Source of the DNA: DATEZO01 sp035255485
GTDB taxonomy: Bacteria > Pseudomonadota > Gammaproteobacteria > Burkholderiales > Burkholderiaceae_D
Length of the DNA stretch: 34,013 bases
Assembly (NCBI GenBank): GCA_035255485.1
Contig: DATEZO010000057.1
Span: 1-34,013 of the forward strand
Reading direction: 5' to 3'
Position 1 is the stretch's first letter, and every line of letters begins with the position of its first letter. Positions 22,774 through 31,197 of the stretch are shown piece by piece. The notes below the pieces were generated by a model that was not told the origin of the DNA, searched no databases, and worked only from the letters and a program-made list of their open reading frames with translations. Both the position numbers and the translations under genes were made by a program.

Positions 22774-25617
22774 ATGAACAAGACTTTGAAGACCTTGACC
22801 CTGCCGGTCCGTACGCCCAGACCGACGACCACTGCCCCTGCAGCAACCGCCCCATCCAGCCTCGCTTCGTCCAGCACCACATCGATCCAGCCGGTCGATC
22901 CTGAAGCGGCGCGCGCCCTGGTCACCATCGCGACCAAGCGCCGTTCCCGTTTGACGCTCCAGCCTGCCGCCACAACCCCGGGTTACGACGACACCGCCAC
23001 GACGACCGACGCAGCGATGCCCGCAGCCGACAACAGTACCGCTGCCAGTCCGCCCGCCGCGCCGACGCCCATCACGGTTATCGTCAAGAAACGTTCGCGC
23101 CTGGCGCCCCCCTTGCTGCCAGCCGCTGTACCGGACAGCGACGGCGAGACAACGCCCCAGCCTGTCGCTACCATGGAGCCGCCGGCGCCCGCCGAGCCCA
23201 CGGCAATTCCCGTCACAGTTGCCGACGGCATGGCTGCGAGCGCCGCTGTGGAGCCAATTGCTGCCATCGATGCAGATGCCGTGTGGTACGCGGCCCCATC
23301 CACGCCGGAGGTGTTACCCGTCGTTACCCGGAAGCGGACGCGCCTCGCCGCCGCTCCGGCCATTTCCCAGGCCGAAGACACCCGTTCACCGTCCATGATG
23401 ATGTCTGCGGCACTCGATGCCGCTCCGACGTTGGTGCTGGGGGCTGCATCCGCAGTCACGCAAACATCCACTGTCACGCCGCCCAAAGGCAAGGTGCGTG
23501 TCCTGGCCAAGCCAATCACGAAGAGCGTAACGCCGATGCCGGCCGCGCGCGGCGCGGTGGAGGCGCCGACTGCTGCTCTGCAAGCAGTCGGGAACGAGCA
23601 GCGGGCACCGGCGCCGGCCGCCACCAGCCGCGCCGGACGCAAGCCGGTATCGTTCGCCCCGGAAAACGATGAGGTGGCGGAATGGAATGCCGCCGAGCAC
23701 GCGGAATCGCGCGCGGCCCGGGTGCGCAAGGCCGATGCAAAGGTGACCGGCAAACAAGCCGCAGGCGACAGCCTGGACAAGCGTCGCAAGCAGCTGGCCG
23801 CACTCATCAAGCGCGGCAAAGAGCGGGGTTACCTGACGCAGGCTGAAATCCATGACCAGTTATCGGATAGCGTTACCGACCCCGATGCGATTGCCGACAT
23901 CCTGCGCATCATCGACGACATGGGCATTGCCGTGTACGACAAGGCGCCTGACGATGCGATGCTGCTCCTGTCCGACCGCGTGACGTCCGGCGCCAGCGAC
24001 GACGACGTGGAGGCGGTTGCCGCCACCGCTCTCGTTGCGGATGAAGGCGACTTCGGCCGCAGCACCGACCCGGTGCGCATGTACATGCGCGAAATGTCGG
24101 TGGCTGCACTGCTGACGCGGGAAGGTGAAATCGAGATTGCCAAGCGAATAGAAGATGGCCAGCGGGAGATGATCAGCGCAATTTCCGCAAGCCCTGCCGC
24201 GATCGGCGAGATTCTTGCGCTCGCCACGCGGATCGGGAACGACCAGTTGGCCGTCGATGCCGTCATCGATGGCCTGGTCGAGCTGGAGGACCAGTCGCCC
24301 GCCGTTATTCTTGCCGCCAGCGGCGACGCCGAGGACGATCAGGACGAAGAAGAAGATGATGCCCCGGCAGCCGGCGACGAGGCGGGCATATCAGCCGAAC
24401 AGCTTGCGCAAATGAAGAAGGTGGCTCTGGCAAAGTTTGCATTCATTGCGGCGCAAGCCGACATCATGCGCGCCAACCTCCACGACATGGCCGGCGCACC
24501 ATACATTGCCGCGCAGCAGGCCATCGCGCAAACGCTGCTGGGTATCCGGTTTGTCGCCAAGATCGTGGACAAGTTGTGTGCCGGCGTGCGCCAGCAAATG
24601 GACGAGGTCCGAACTATCGAGAAGAAGATCGCCGCCATCGTGGTCGACCAGTGCGGCATGCCGCGCGAGCGCTTCATCAAGATTTTCCCGGAAAACCAGA
24701 CCGATCTCGAGTGGGCCCCCCGCGAAGTCGATTGCGCTTACCCATACAGCGCCGCGCTGGCGCGCCAGGTGCCGGCAATCCGGGAGCGGCAGGTCAAACT
24801 GGCTGCCGTCGAGGCGCGCGCCGGCCTGCCGCTACCCGAGCTGCGCAAGGTTAGCAAACGCATGCTGGCGGGCGAGCGGCGTGCCATGGAAGCCAAGCGG
24901 GAGCTGACGCAGGCAAACCTGAGGCTGGTGGTGTCGATTGCGAAGAAATACGTCAATCGCGGCCTGCAGTTCCTGGACCTGATCCAGGAAGGCAACATCG
25001 GGCTGCTGCGGGCGGTGGACAAATACGAATACCGGCGCGGCTTCAAGTTTTCGACCTATGCGACCTGGTGGGTGCGCCAGAATATCACGCGCGCGATCGC
25101 CGACCAGGCCCGCACGATCCGCGTGCCGGTCCATATGATCGAGACCATCAACAAAATGAACCGTTTCATCCGCCAGACGATCGCCGCCACGGGAGAAGAA
25201 CCGGATGTGGCGACCCTGGCCGAGAAAATGGGCCTGTCCGAACACAAGGTGCACGACGTGCTGAAGATCGCGAAGGAGCCCGCATCGCTGGATGCACCGG
25301 CCGGCGATGACGGTGATGCGATGCTGGGTGATTTCATCAGCGATGAGACCACGCTGTCACCCGAGGCGGCGGCAATGCATGCGGGCATGAAGCGGGCGAT
25401 CACCGAAGTGCTGAATGATCTTGCGCCCAAGGAACAAAAGGTATTGCGGATGCGCTTTGGCCTCGATACTGTCAGCGACCACACCCTTGAAGAGGTCGGC
25501 AAGCAGCTTGAGGTCACGCGTGAACGCATCCGGCAGATCGAGATGAAGGCCATGGCCAAGCTGCGCATACCGTCGCGCGCCGCGAAGCTGCGCGCTTTTC
25601 TCGATGAACACAGCTAG
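22774..25617 (+). CDS. rpoD: RpoD-family (group 1 / 2) sigma-70 factor with long N-terminal extension
   Basis: A 947-residue sigma factor. Residues 1 to about 334 are Ala/Pro/Thr-rich and look disordered, with basic motifs KRRSRL (55-60), KKRSRL (105-110) and RKRTRL (186-191). Region 1.1 starts near 335 (DKRRKQLAALIKRGKERGYLT), region 1.2 has DPVRMYMREM, and an acidic non-conserved insert follows. Regions 2-4 are complete: WWVRQNITR keeps the -10 contacts, and VTRERIRQIE keeps the -35 contacts. So it should read ordinary sigma-70 promoters. Typical RpoD has 610-800 residues and lies by dnaG; here neither dnaG nor rpsU is nearby and several conserved positions differ, suggesting a second copy. 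No ribosome site precedes the ATG; a stop lies 16 bases upstream in frame. Confidence 0.85.
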   Translation: MNKTLKTLTLPVRTPRPTTTAPAATAPSSLASSSTTSIQPVDPEAARALVTIATKRRSRLTLQPAATTPGYDDTATTTDAAMPAADNSTAASPPAAPTPITVIVKKRSRLAPPLLPAAVPDSDGETTPQPVATMEPPAPAEPTAIPVTVADGMAASAAVEPIAAIDADAVWYAAPSTPEVLPVVTRKRTRLAAAPAISQAEDTRSPSMMMSAALDAAPTLVLGAASAVTQTSTVTPPKGKVRVLAKPITKSVTPMPAARGAVEAPTAALQAVGNEQRAPAPAATSRAGRKPVSFAPENDEVAEWNAAEHAESRAARVRKADAKVTGKQAAGDSLDKRRKQLAALIKRGKERGYLTQAEIHDQLSDSVTDPDAIADILRIIDDMGIAVYDKAPDDAMLLLSDRVTSGASDDDVEAVAATALVADEGDFGRSTDPVRMYMREMSVAALLTREGEIEIAKRIEDGQREMISAISASPAAIGEILALATRIGNDQLAVDAVIDGLVELEDQSPAVILAASGDAEDDQDEEEDDAPAAGDEAGISAEQLAQMKKVALAKFAFIAAQADIMRANLHDMAGAPYIAAQQAIAQTLLGIRFVAKIVDKLCAGVRQQMDEVRTIEKKIAAIVVDQCGMPRERFIKIFPENQTDLEWAPREVDCAYPYSAALARQVPAIRERQVKLAAVEARAGLPLPELRKVSKRMLAGERRAMEAKRELTQANLRLVVSIAKKYVNRGLQFLDLIQEGNIGLLRAVDKYEYRRGFKFSTYATWWVRQNITRAIADQARTIRVPVHMIETINKMNRFIRQTIAATGEEPDVATLAEKMGLSEHKVHDVLKIAKEPASLDAPAGDDGDAMLGDFISDETTLSPEAAAMHAGMKRAITEVLNDLAPKEQKVLRMRFGLDTVSDHTLEEVGKQLEVTRERIRQIEMKAMAKLRIPSRAAKLRAFLDEHS

Positions 25618-25660
25618 GCAGAAGGAATGATGGCGCCGCTTTAGTCAATGATTCCAGTAC

Positions 25661-26026
25661 TCACACTGAAGGGCGAAAATGCGCGATTTCGTTCATTTCC
25701 CTACTGGAATCCTTGACGTCACCGGATACGTTGCGATGCTGTAAATTCAAGCACGAAAGACGTGGTCGTGAAGCAGACATGACAGGTAAATGATAAGACG
25801 GCTGCTCCCACAACACGGCATTCAAGCTGGCGCGCAAGGGGTCCGCTTCGTCTTTGGGTACTGCAGCGACTGCAGCTCTTGCCGGCGCATGATTCAGGAG
25901 ACGATTGAAACTCGCGACAACCTGATCCGTGACCTCGACAGGCGCCGCGTTGGCCGAAGCGAACAGGAAAGCCGATGCACCGGACAGCGCGATAGCGAGA
26001 ATGGTTTTCGATAATGACGCATTCAT
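25661..26026 (-). CDS. Small exported protein of unknown function
   Basis: A 121-residue protein. The first 27 residues are a clear signal peptide (MNASLSKTILAIALSGAS...ASANA-AP). The mature part, with VTDQVVASFNRLLNHAP and DPLRASLNAVLWEQPSYHLP, matches no family I recognise; the C-terminal 40 residues look less organised and could result from an extended frame. ATG 26026 follows AAAGGAAGCATC, a good ribosome site. It is convergent with the RpoD-like gene and divergent from the HD-GYP gene. Confidence 0.6.
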   Translation of the reverse strand: MNASLSKTILAIALSGASAFLFASANAAPVEVTDQVVASFNRLLNHAPARAAVAAVPKDEADPLRASLNAVLWEQPSYHLPVMSASRPRLSCLNLQHRNVSGDVKDSSREMNEIAHFRPSV

Positions 26027-26351
26027 GATGCTTCCTTTCATTCAGATAAGTAATTGCGTACCGTAGCGGCACGATGAAAGAATGCGTCCGATAACTGAAG
26101 TGAATCTTAAGCCCATCAAGCGAAAGAGGCCTTGCGCGCACAGTCCTTGCACGCATGCCTGTCAACAAAGCAGGCTGAACTGACGCTCGAAGATTGCGGC
26201 GTCGATCCTGTGATCCGGCTTCGGATGTGCATGGGCATGGAACCCGGGAACGATTCCCCTCTCTCAAAAAAACCATACATGCATTTTGAATTGCGCATCC
26301 AGATGGGATGATGCAGCGTTGTCATATGGACTGTGCTCGTCGGGAAAAAGC
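26027..26351. promoter_or_regulatory. Divergent region between small exported protein and HD-GYP gene
   Basis: About 325 bases with no supported gene. It should contain both promoters. No clear repeat, operator or hairpin with T-run was seen. Confidence 0.35.
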
Positions 26352-27623
26352 ATGAATTCATTCAACAGGCGTACTGCAGTACGGATTGCCATCGTCAGCA
26401 CCCTGCTCGCTGTCGTAGCCAGTCCGATTGCATGGTTCGTCGCCCGTGAAAACGCCGAGAAAGCTACTGTGTCGCTTGCAATGGAGGACTCACGTCGCCT
26501 CTTGCACTTGCACCATTTCAACCCTGTTGCGCTGAGTGGTCCGGATGCAAGCGAGCACGCCGGCAAGGCTGCAAACGCCCTCGCAGGCGGGTTGTTCGAC
26601 ATTGCCGAAATCTATAACCAGCATGGAGAAAAACTTGCCTTGGCGATGACCGAAGAAGGCCGCGCGGTTGAAGCGCAGCTACCTCCGCATGTTCGGCCCG
26701 ATTACACCGCAACCGCTTTGGAAAGCTTGAGACTTGAAGACAAACGCTGGGTCTTGCGCTTCTTTATACCGCTGCAAGGAGCCGCCGACAGCGAGCCAGC
26801 CCGGATTACAGGATATTTTGAGGGCGTCCGGATCATCTCGTCATGGCAACGCGAACAGATACTCGCAAATGCACTGAGCGCCGCGCTGATGGTCAGCTTT
26901 GCCTCGTTGTTGTGCGGGGCCGCCATCTATCCGGTTGTCGTGCATCTATCGGCCGACAATGAGCGGAAAGCCCGCGAAATCCTTGATTCGCACATCTCGA
27001 TGATGGAAGCGCTCGGGCGCGCCATAGCCAAGCGGGATTCCGACACAGGCGCACACAATTTCCGGGTTGCCTGGATTGCTGCGCGTATTGCCGAATGCAT
27101 GGGCCTGCGGGGCAGGCCCATGCAATCCTTGATCGCAGGCAGTTTCTTGCACGACATTGGCAAGATCAGCATCCCTGATGCCATTCTGCACAAACCAGGC
27201 GAGCTCGACGCAGAAGAATCTGAGATCATGCATACCCATGTGACGCAAGGCGAAGAAATCGTTGCCGATATCGGCTGGCTGGAAGAGGCAAAAGCCGTTG
27301 TTTCCGCTCATCATGAAAAGTGGGACGGTTCGGGCTATCCTCGCAAGCTATCCGGTGATCAAATTCCGCTCGTCGCCCGGATATTTGCCGTTGCTGACGT
27401 CTTTGACGCGCTCTGCTCCAGGCGTCCATATAAGGAATCAATGGGATTCGAAAGGGTCATGTCCATTTTGGAAATGGGTACCGGGAGTCATTTCGATTCT
27501 GACGTGATGAACGCTTTCCGCCCAATTGCCCGGGAAGTGTTCAACAGTCTTGCCAAGTGTAATGAGGAAGGCGCCAGGCGACTTCTGGAAGAGCGCGTCC
27601 GATTGCATTTTGGCCTTTATTGA
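26352..27623 (+). CDS. Membrane-anchored HD-GYP cyclic-di-GMP phosphodiesterase
   Basis: A 423-residue inner-membrane protein. The first membrane helix is near residues 9-28 (VRIAIVSTLLAVVASPIAWFV), then a periplasmic sensor region of about 150 residues, then a second helix (LSAALMVSFASLLCGAAIYPV). The cytoplasmic HD-GYP domain has FLHDIGKISIPDAIL and HHEKWDGSGYP, so the catalytic metal site and GYP signature are intact. It should hydrolyse cyclic-di-GMP in response to an external cue; the sensor region matches no named domain I recognise. ATG 26352 follows GGGAAAAAGC. It differs from the HD-GYP protein at 3355, which is soluble and carries DUF3391. Confidence 0.9.
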   Translation: MNSFNRRTAVRIAIVSTLLAVVASPIAWFVARENAEKATVSLAMEDSRRLLHLHHFNPVALSGPDASEHAGKAANALAGGLFDIAEIYNQHGEKLALAMTEEGRAVEAQLPPHVRPDYTATALESLRLEDKRWVLRFFIPLQGAADSEPARITGYFEGVRIISSWQREQILANALSAALMVSFASLLCGAAIYPVVVHLSADNERKAREILDSHISMMEALGRAIAKRDSDTGAHNFRVAWIAARIAECMGLRGRPMQSLIAGSFLHDIGKISIPDAILHKPGELDAEESEIMHTHVTQGEEIVADIGWLEEAKAVVSAHHEKWDGSGYPRKLSGDQIPLVARIFAVADVFDALCSRRPYKESMGFERVMSILEMGTGSHFDSDVMNAFRPIAREVFNSLAKCNEEGARRLLEERVRLHFGLY

Positions 27624-27830
27624 CTCGGCAGGCGTTGATTGTGCCTGGGTGAAACAAGACTTCTGCCGTTCCCGTATGCTGGCAGCGGCAATGATAAAGC
27701 TGTGCCAAATCAATAATTCAGGGTCTACTCGAAGCCAATTGACATCATCAGAAAGCTCGAAACACCCTTGTCGTCGCTATTTTCGCTACACCGCAAAACA
27801 CAACATCAACCATAAAATACGGACATCCAC

Positions 27831-27867
27831 ATAAAAAGAGCGGTGCGAAGTTAATCGCACCGCTCTT
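27831..27867 (-). terminator. Strong intrinsic terminator of the LivK-like gene
   Basis: A perfect 13-bp stem, AAGAGCGGTGCGA (27836-27848) with TCGCACCGCTCTT (27855-27867), loop of six bases. On the minus strand it is followed by TTTTTAT. It begins 38 bases past the stop codon of the minus-strand binding-protein gene. The bases 27624-27830 before it hold nothing else I can identify. Confidence 0.9.
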
Positions 27868-27904
27868 GGCTGACAATAGATCGTGCGCGACGGCACTTGC
27901 TGCA

Positions 27905-29029
27905 TCAATAACTGGTCAATGCCACCGGCTGATCATTCTTGAACGTGAAGATGGTAACAGGCGATTGTTGCATGTTGCCCTTGGCATCGAAGGCGTAGGT
28001 GCCGGCGATGCCCTTGTACGAACCTTTCGAGATTTCGGCGCCGACCTTGGCAGGATCAATCGATCCCGACTTCTTCATTGCATCCGCGAACAGGTTCACC
28101 GCGTCGTAGAACGAGGCGGCATAGACATCCGGATCCTGGTTGAAGCGTTTCTTGTATTGCGCCTTGAATGCGGGGCCGCTAGCCACCTTATCCAGAATCG
28201 CGCCGCCCTGGGCGCACAGCACATTCTCGCCTACCGCATCGCCGCCCAGCTTGCCCATTTCCCCCGAGCAAATCGTATCGCCGCCCAGCAATTTGGCATT
28301 AATGCCGAGCTGCTTCATCTGCCGCGCCATCGGCGCGCCCTGCGGCGCATAACCGCCGAAGAAAATTGCTTCGACTTTCTTTGCCTTCAGCTTGGTCAGG
28401 ATGGCGGTGAAATCAGATGCCTTGTCATTGGTGAATTCATGGCCGACCACGTTCAGGCCGGAGGCTTTCGCCTGCTTCTTGAATTCTTCGGCAACGCCCT
28501 GGCCGAAAGCGGTACGATCATCGACCACGGCGACATTCTTGAGTTTCAGCACCTTGGCAGCGTACAGTGCCATCTTCCCGCCCAGTTGCGTATCGCTGGC
28601 ATTAACACGAAACAGGTTCTTGTAGCCTTGTTCAGTGATCTTCGGGTTGGAACCGACAGTGGCTACCACCACACCGGCATCGCTGTACACACGCGATGCG
28701 GGAATCGTGACGCCCGAATTGTACGGGCCGGCCACGAACTTGACGCCGTTGTCGATCAGTTTCTGGGCTGCGGAGACACCGGTTTTCGGATCGGCCTGGT
28801 CGTCCTCGCTCAACAGTTCAAACTTGAGCTTTTTACCAGCGACAGTGATCGGTTTGGCGTTCAATTCCTCGATCGCCATGCGCACACCATTCTCATTATC
28901 CTTGCCGGCAAACGACTGTGCACCGGATAGCGGACCGCTATGGCCGATCTTTACCGTGATTTCCTGTGCAGCAACTGTGCCGACTGCGCTAAGCAAGGCA
29001 ATGGCGGTCATGATCTTGTTTAATTGCAT
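27905..29029 (-). CDS. Branched-chain amino-acid ABC transporter substrate-binding protein
   Basis: A 374-residue periplasmic binding protein of the LivJ/LivK family. Signal peptide MQLNKIMTAIALLSAVGTVAA is followed by QEITVKIGHSGPLSGAQSFAGKDNENG, the usual opening of the family. Later motifs KFVAGPYNSGVTIPAS and AFGQGVAEEFKKQ also fit. It should capture leucine, isoleucine or valine, or a related amino acid, for a Liv-type importer, but no permease or ATPase genes are adjacent, so it is an orphan binding protein here. ATG 29029 follows GGAGAAATCAA; frames starting upstream are rejected. A strong terminator lies downstream. Confidence 0.93.
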   Translation of the reverse strand: MQLNKIMTAIALLSAVGTVAAQEITVKIGHSGPLSGAQSFAGKDNENGVRMAIEELNAKPITVAGKKLKFELLSEDDQADPKTGVSAAQKLIDNGVKFVAGPYNSGVTIPASRVYSDAGVVVATVGSNPKITEQGYKNLFRVNASDTQLGGKMALYAAKVLKLKNVAVVDDRTAFGQGVAEEFKKQAKASGLNVVGHEFTNDKASDFTAILTKLKAKKVEAIFFGGYAPQGAPMARQMKQLGINAKLLGGDTICSGEMGKLGGDAVGENVLCAQGGAILDKVASGPAFKAQYKKRFNQDPDVYAASFYDAVNLFADAMKKSGSIDPAKVGAEISKGSYKGIAGTYAFDAKGNMQQSPVTIFTFKNDQPVALTSY

Positions 29030-29452
29030 TTGATTTCTCCAAGGTGAAGTACATGAGCGCCAGCGATAATGTCTTCCTCTGCCCATGCCGTGCGAAGCAA
29101 GCAGCTTCATGGAACCGAATTATGCGGAATAACCCAGAAAATTTTCTTGTGAATTTAATGCGAAATAAGGATGTTTTCAGTCCTTTCTTGGAGAACGGAC
29201 ATTTTTGACAAATTTAATTCAGTTATGGACACCGTATTCTTTTTCCATGCTGTCTTTTCAATTTTGAAACTCCTGGTTCATAATAAAGCGGCAAGACCAA
29301 TGGCTTTTCGCTGCCCGTTTCATGCTGATGCGCGGTTCTCCCCAAGTTGCGTGCCCTGATTGCCGGAATCAACAATCCGGGCAATCAGGGCATGTCATCC
29401 TGGCGGGAACGGCCTGGCCTTGCACGGAAATTCTTTCTTTTCTACCACCACG
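29030..29452. promoter_or_regulatory. Divergent region livK-like / potassium channel
   Basis: About 420 bases. The part near the binding-protein gene (29100-29290) is AT-rich and should hold its promoter. A 13-bp inverted repeat lies at 29352-29392, listed separately. No convincing gene was found. Confidence 0.45.
29352..29392 (+). repeat. 13-bp inverted repeat upstream of the potassium channel gene
   Basis: TGCCCTGATTGCC (29352-29364) and GGCAATCAGGGCA (29380-29392) are perfect complements. The loop has 15 bases and includes a further GGA/TCC pairing. No T-run follows. It lies 60 bases before the channel ATG, so it could be a leader hairpin, an operator or a remnant repeat. Confidence 0.65.
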
Positions 29453-30337
29453 ATGCATCCTAATCCGCCAAACCCTGATTCTGCATCATCTTCATCCGCA
29501 CCGTTCGGCAAGCCGCCGCCGGGCCTGCGACATCGCCTGTACACGATCATCTTCGAGGCAGATACCAAGGCCGGTCGGCGTTTCGATCAAATTCTGGTGA
29601 TTGTCATCCTGTTCAGCATCCTGGTGGTGATCATGGATAGCGTGCATGAAATCAACGCCAGTTTCGGCCAGTCGATGAGCATCATGGAATGGGGGGTAAC
29701 GATTTTATTCACCGTTGAATATATGACGCGACTTGCATGCGTACGTCATCCATTCCGTTATGCCACGAGTTTTTTCGGGATTGTAGACCTGCTGTCGATC
29801 CTGCCCAGTTATATTGCGCTGCTGACGCCGGAAGCCTCCGCGTTGCTCGATGTTCGCATCCTGCGGCTGATCCGGATTTTCCGTATTTTCAAGCTGACCC
29901 TGTATGTGGCGGAATACACCACGTTAGGGCGTGCCCTGCGCGCGAGCCGTCGCAAGATTCTGATTTTTCTGTCAGCGGTATTGATGGTCGCGCTGGTGCT
30001 TGCGACACTCATGTATGTGCTCGAAGGTCCGGAAAACGGTTACACCAGCATCCCGGTCGCCATGTATTGGGCAATTGTGACCATGACGACTGTGGGCTAT
30101 GGCGACATCACACCGCATACCAACGCCGGCAAGCTGCTGTCGTCCCTGATGATGCTGCTTGGCTGGGGCATCCTGGCAGTGCCCACCGGCATCGTCACCG
30201 CCGAAATGACTTCACAGCGTTTCCTGCGCCGTACGACAACACGCACCTGCCCCAACTGCCTGCATGAAGGTCTTGAACCGGAAGCGCGATTCTGCAGCAA
30301 TTGCGGCGCGGCGCTGCCCGAATATGAACACGATTGA
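29453..30337 (+). CDS. Voltage-gated potassium channel with C-terminal zinc ribbon
   Basis: A 294-residue six-helix ion channel of the inner membrane. The S4 voltage sensor is the arginine series RILRLIRIFRIFKL, and the selectivity filter is TVGYGD in AIVTMTTVGYGDITP, which marks potassium selectivity. After S6 a short C-terminal tail carries two CxxC pairs, CPNC and CSNC, forming a likely zinc ribbon. Such a tail occurs in some bacterial ion transporters and its role is unclear. The ATG at 29453 lacks a clear ribosome site; a TTG at 29360 is in frame but would begin inside the 13-bp inverted repeat. It is convergent with the MgtC gene. Confidence 0.9.
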   Translation: MHPNPPNPDSASSSSAPFGKPPPGLRHRLYTIIFEADTKAGRRFDQILVIVILFSILVVIMDSVHEINASFGQSMSIMEWGVTILFTVEYMTRLACVRHPFRYATSFFGIVDLLSILPSYIALLTPEASALLDVRILRLIRIFRIFKLTLYVAEYTTLGRALRASRRKILIFLSAVLMVALVLATLMYVLEGPENGYTSIPVAMYWAIVTMTTVGYGDITPHTNAGKLLSSLMMLLGWGILAVPTGIVTAEMTSQRFLRRTTTRTCPNCLHEGLEPEARFCSNCGAALPEYEHD

Positions 30338-30375
30338 GTCTATTCCTGCGCAATAATCATCTGGCTGAATATGCC

Positions 30376-31128
30376 TCAATTGCGCGCATGGGACAAATAA
30401 AAGCTTTCAACGCCTTCGGACAGTGCCAGTTCATGCGCCAGCTCCGTTATTGTCACACCGCTTTTTTTGCTCAATGCAACTGCGACGAAACGCCATTCAG
30501 GCTTGCGATCCGACGACGAAATCGACATCGAGCCGCTGGCGATTTCATAACCCCGTTCCAGCGCCAGGCGGCGTAATACGGCTTCGCGCGGCATGAAATC
30601 CTGTTTGAATTGCAGCACGATCGCAAACGCCTGGCGCGATGGCAGCCATTGCTCAAGTTTCGAGCCCCACACCATGCATGATGCCGACAATACGGCAAGC
30701 AAGATCCCGGATGCATAAAAGCCGATGCCGATCAGCACCCCGATTGCCGATGTCGACCAGATCGAGGCTGCCGTCGTCAGCCCGCTGATATTGAATCCTT
30801 CCTTCATGATCACGCCGGCGCCGAGAAAACCGATACCGGTCACAATACCCTGGATGATGCGGGTTGGATCAATGCCAGCCATGGCAGAAGCATGGGCGCC
30901 ATACCAATGTTCGGGATAACCAGCGATCACGGTAAGCGCGGCGGATGCCATGCACACCAGGCCGTAAGTGCGCATGCCGGCGGCGCGTCCGCGATAAGAG
31001 CGTTCGTATCCCACCAGCAAGCCGAGCAGCAGCGCGCCAAGCAGATTCAGGAATACGATTACATTGGTTTCGGCGGCCGACCCGGACCAGTATGCAGCGG
31101 CAAAAGACTCTACTAACGGTATATCCAA
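30376..31128 (-). CDS. MgtC/SapB family membrane protein
   Basis: A 250-residue inner-membrane protein. The N-terminal four or five helices include the family motif LLGLLVGYERSYRGRAAGMRTYGLV, then GIVTGIGFLGAGVIMKEG and TTAASIWSTSAIGVLIGIGFY. A C-terminal soluble domain of about 90 residues resembles the ACT-like domain of MgtC proteins. MgtC proteins are linked to magnesium limitation and control of the F1Fo ATPase; the exact role here is unknown. No ATG is suitable: the start is a TTG at 31128, preceded by AGGGAAA. It lies 69 bases after pepP on the same strand, possibly in one transcript. Confidence 0.88.
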   Translation of the reverse strand: MDIPLVESFAAAYWSGSAAETNVIVFLNLLGALLLGLLVGYERSYRGRAAGMRTYGLVCMASAALTVIAGYPEHWYGAHASAMAGIDPTRIIQGIVTGIGFLGAGVIMKEGFNISGLTTAASIWSTSAIGVLIGIGFYASGILLAVLSASCMVWGSKLEQWLPSRQAFAIVLQFKQDFMPREAVLRRLALERGYEIASGSMSISSSDRKPEWRFVAVALSKKSGVTITELAHELALSEGVESFYLSHARN

Positions 31129-31197
31129 CGTGTATTTCCCTATTAAAAAAACCTTGCGCTTATGCCAATCCGTTTTTTTTTGATGAAATGGCGCGGC

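Noticed and set aside
27866..28930. 354-codon plus-strand frame opposite the LivK-like gene
   Set aside because: Antisense shadow of a clear binding protein; no domain and no ribosome site.
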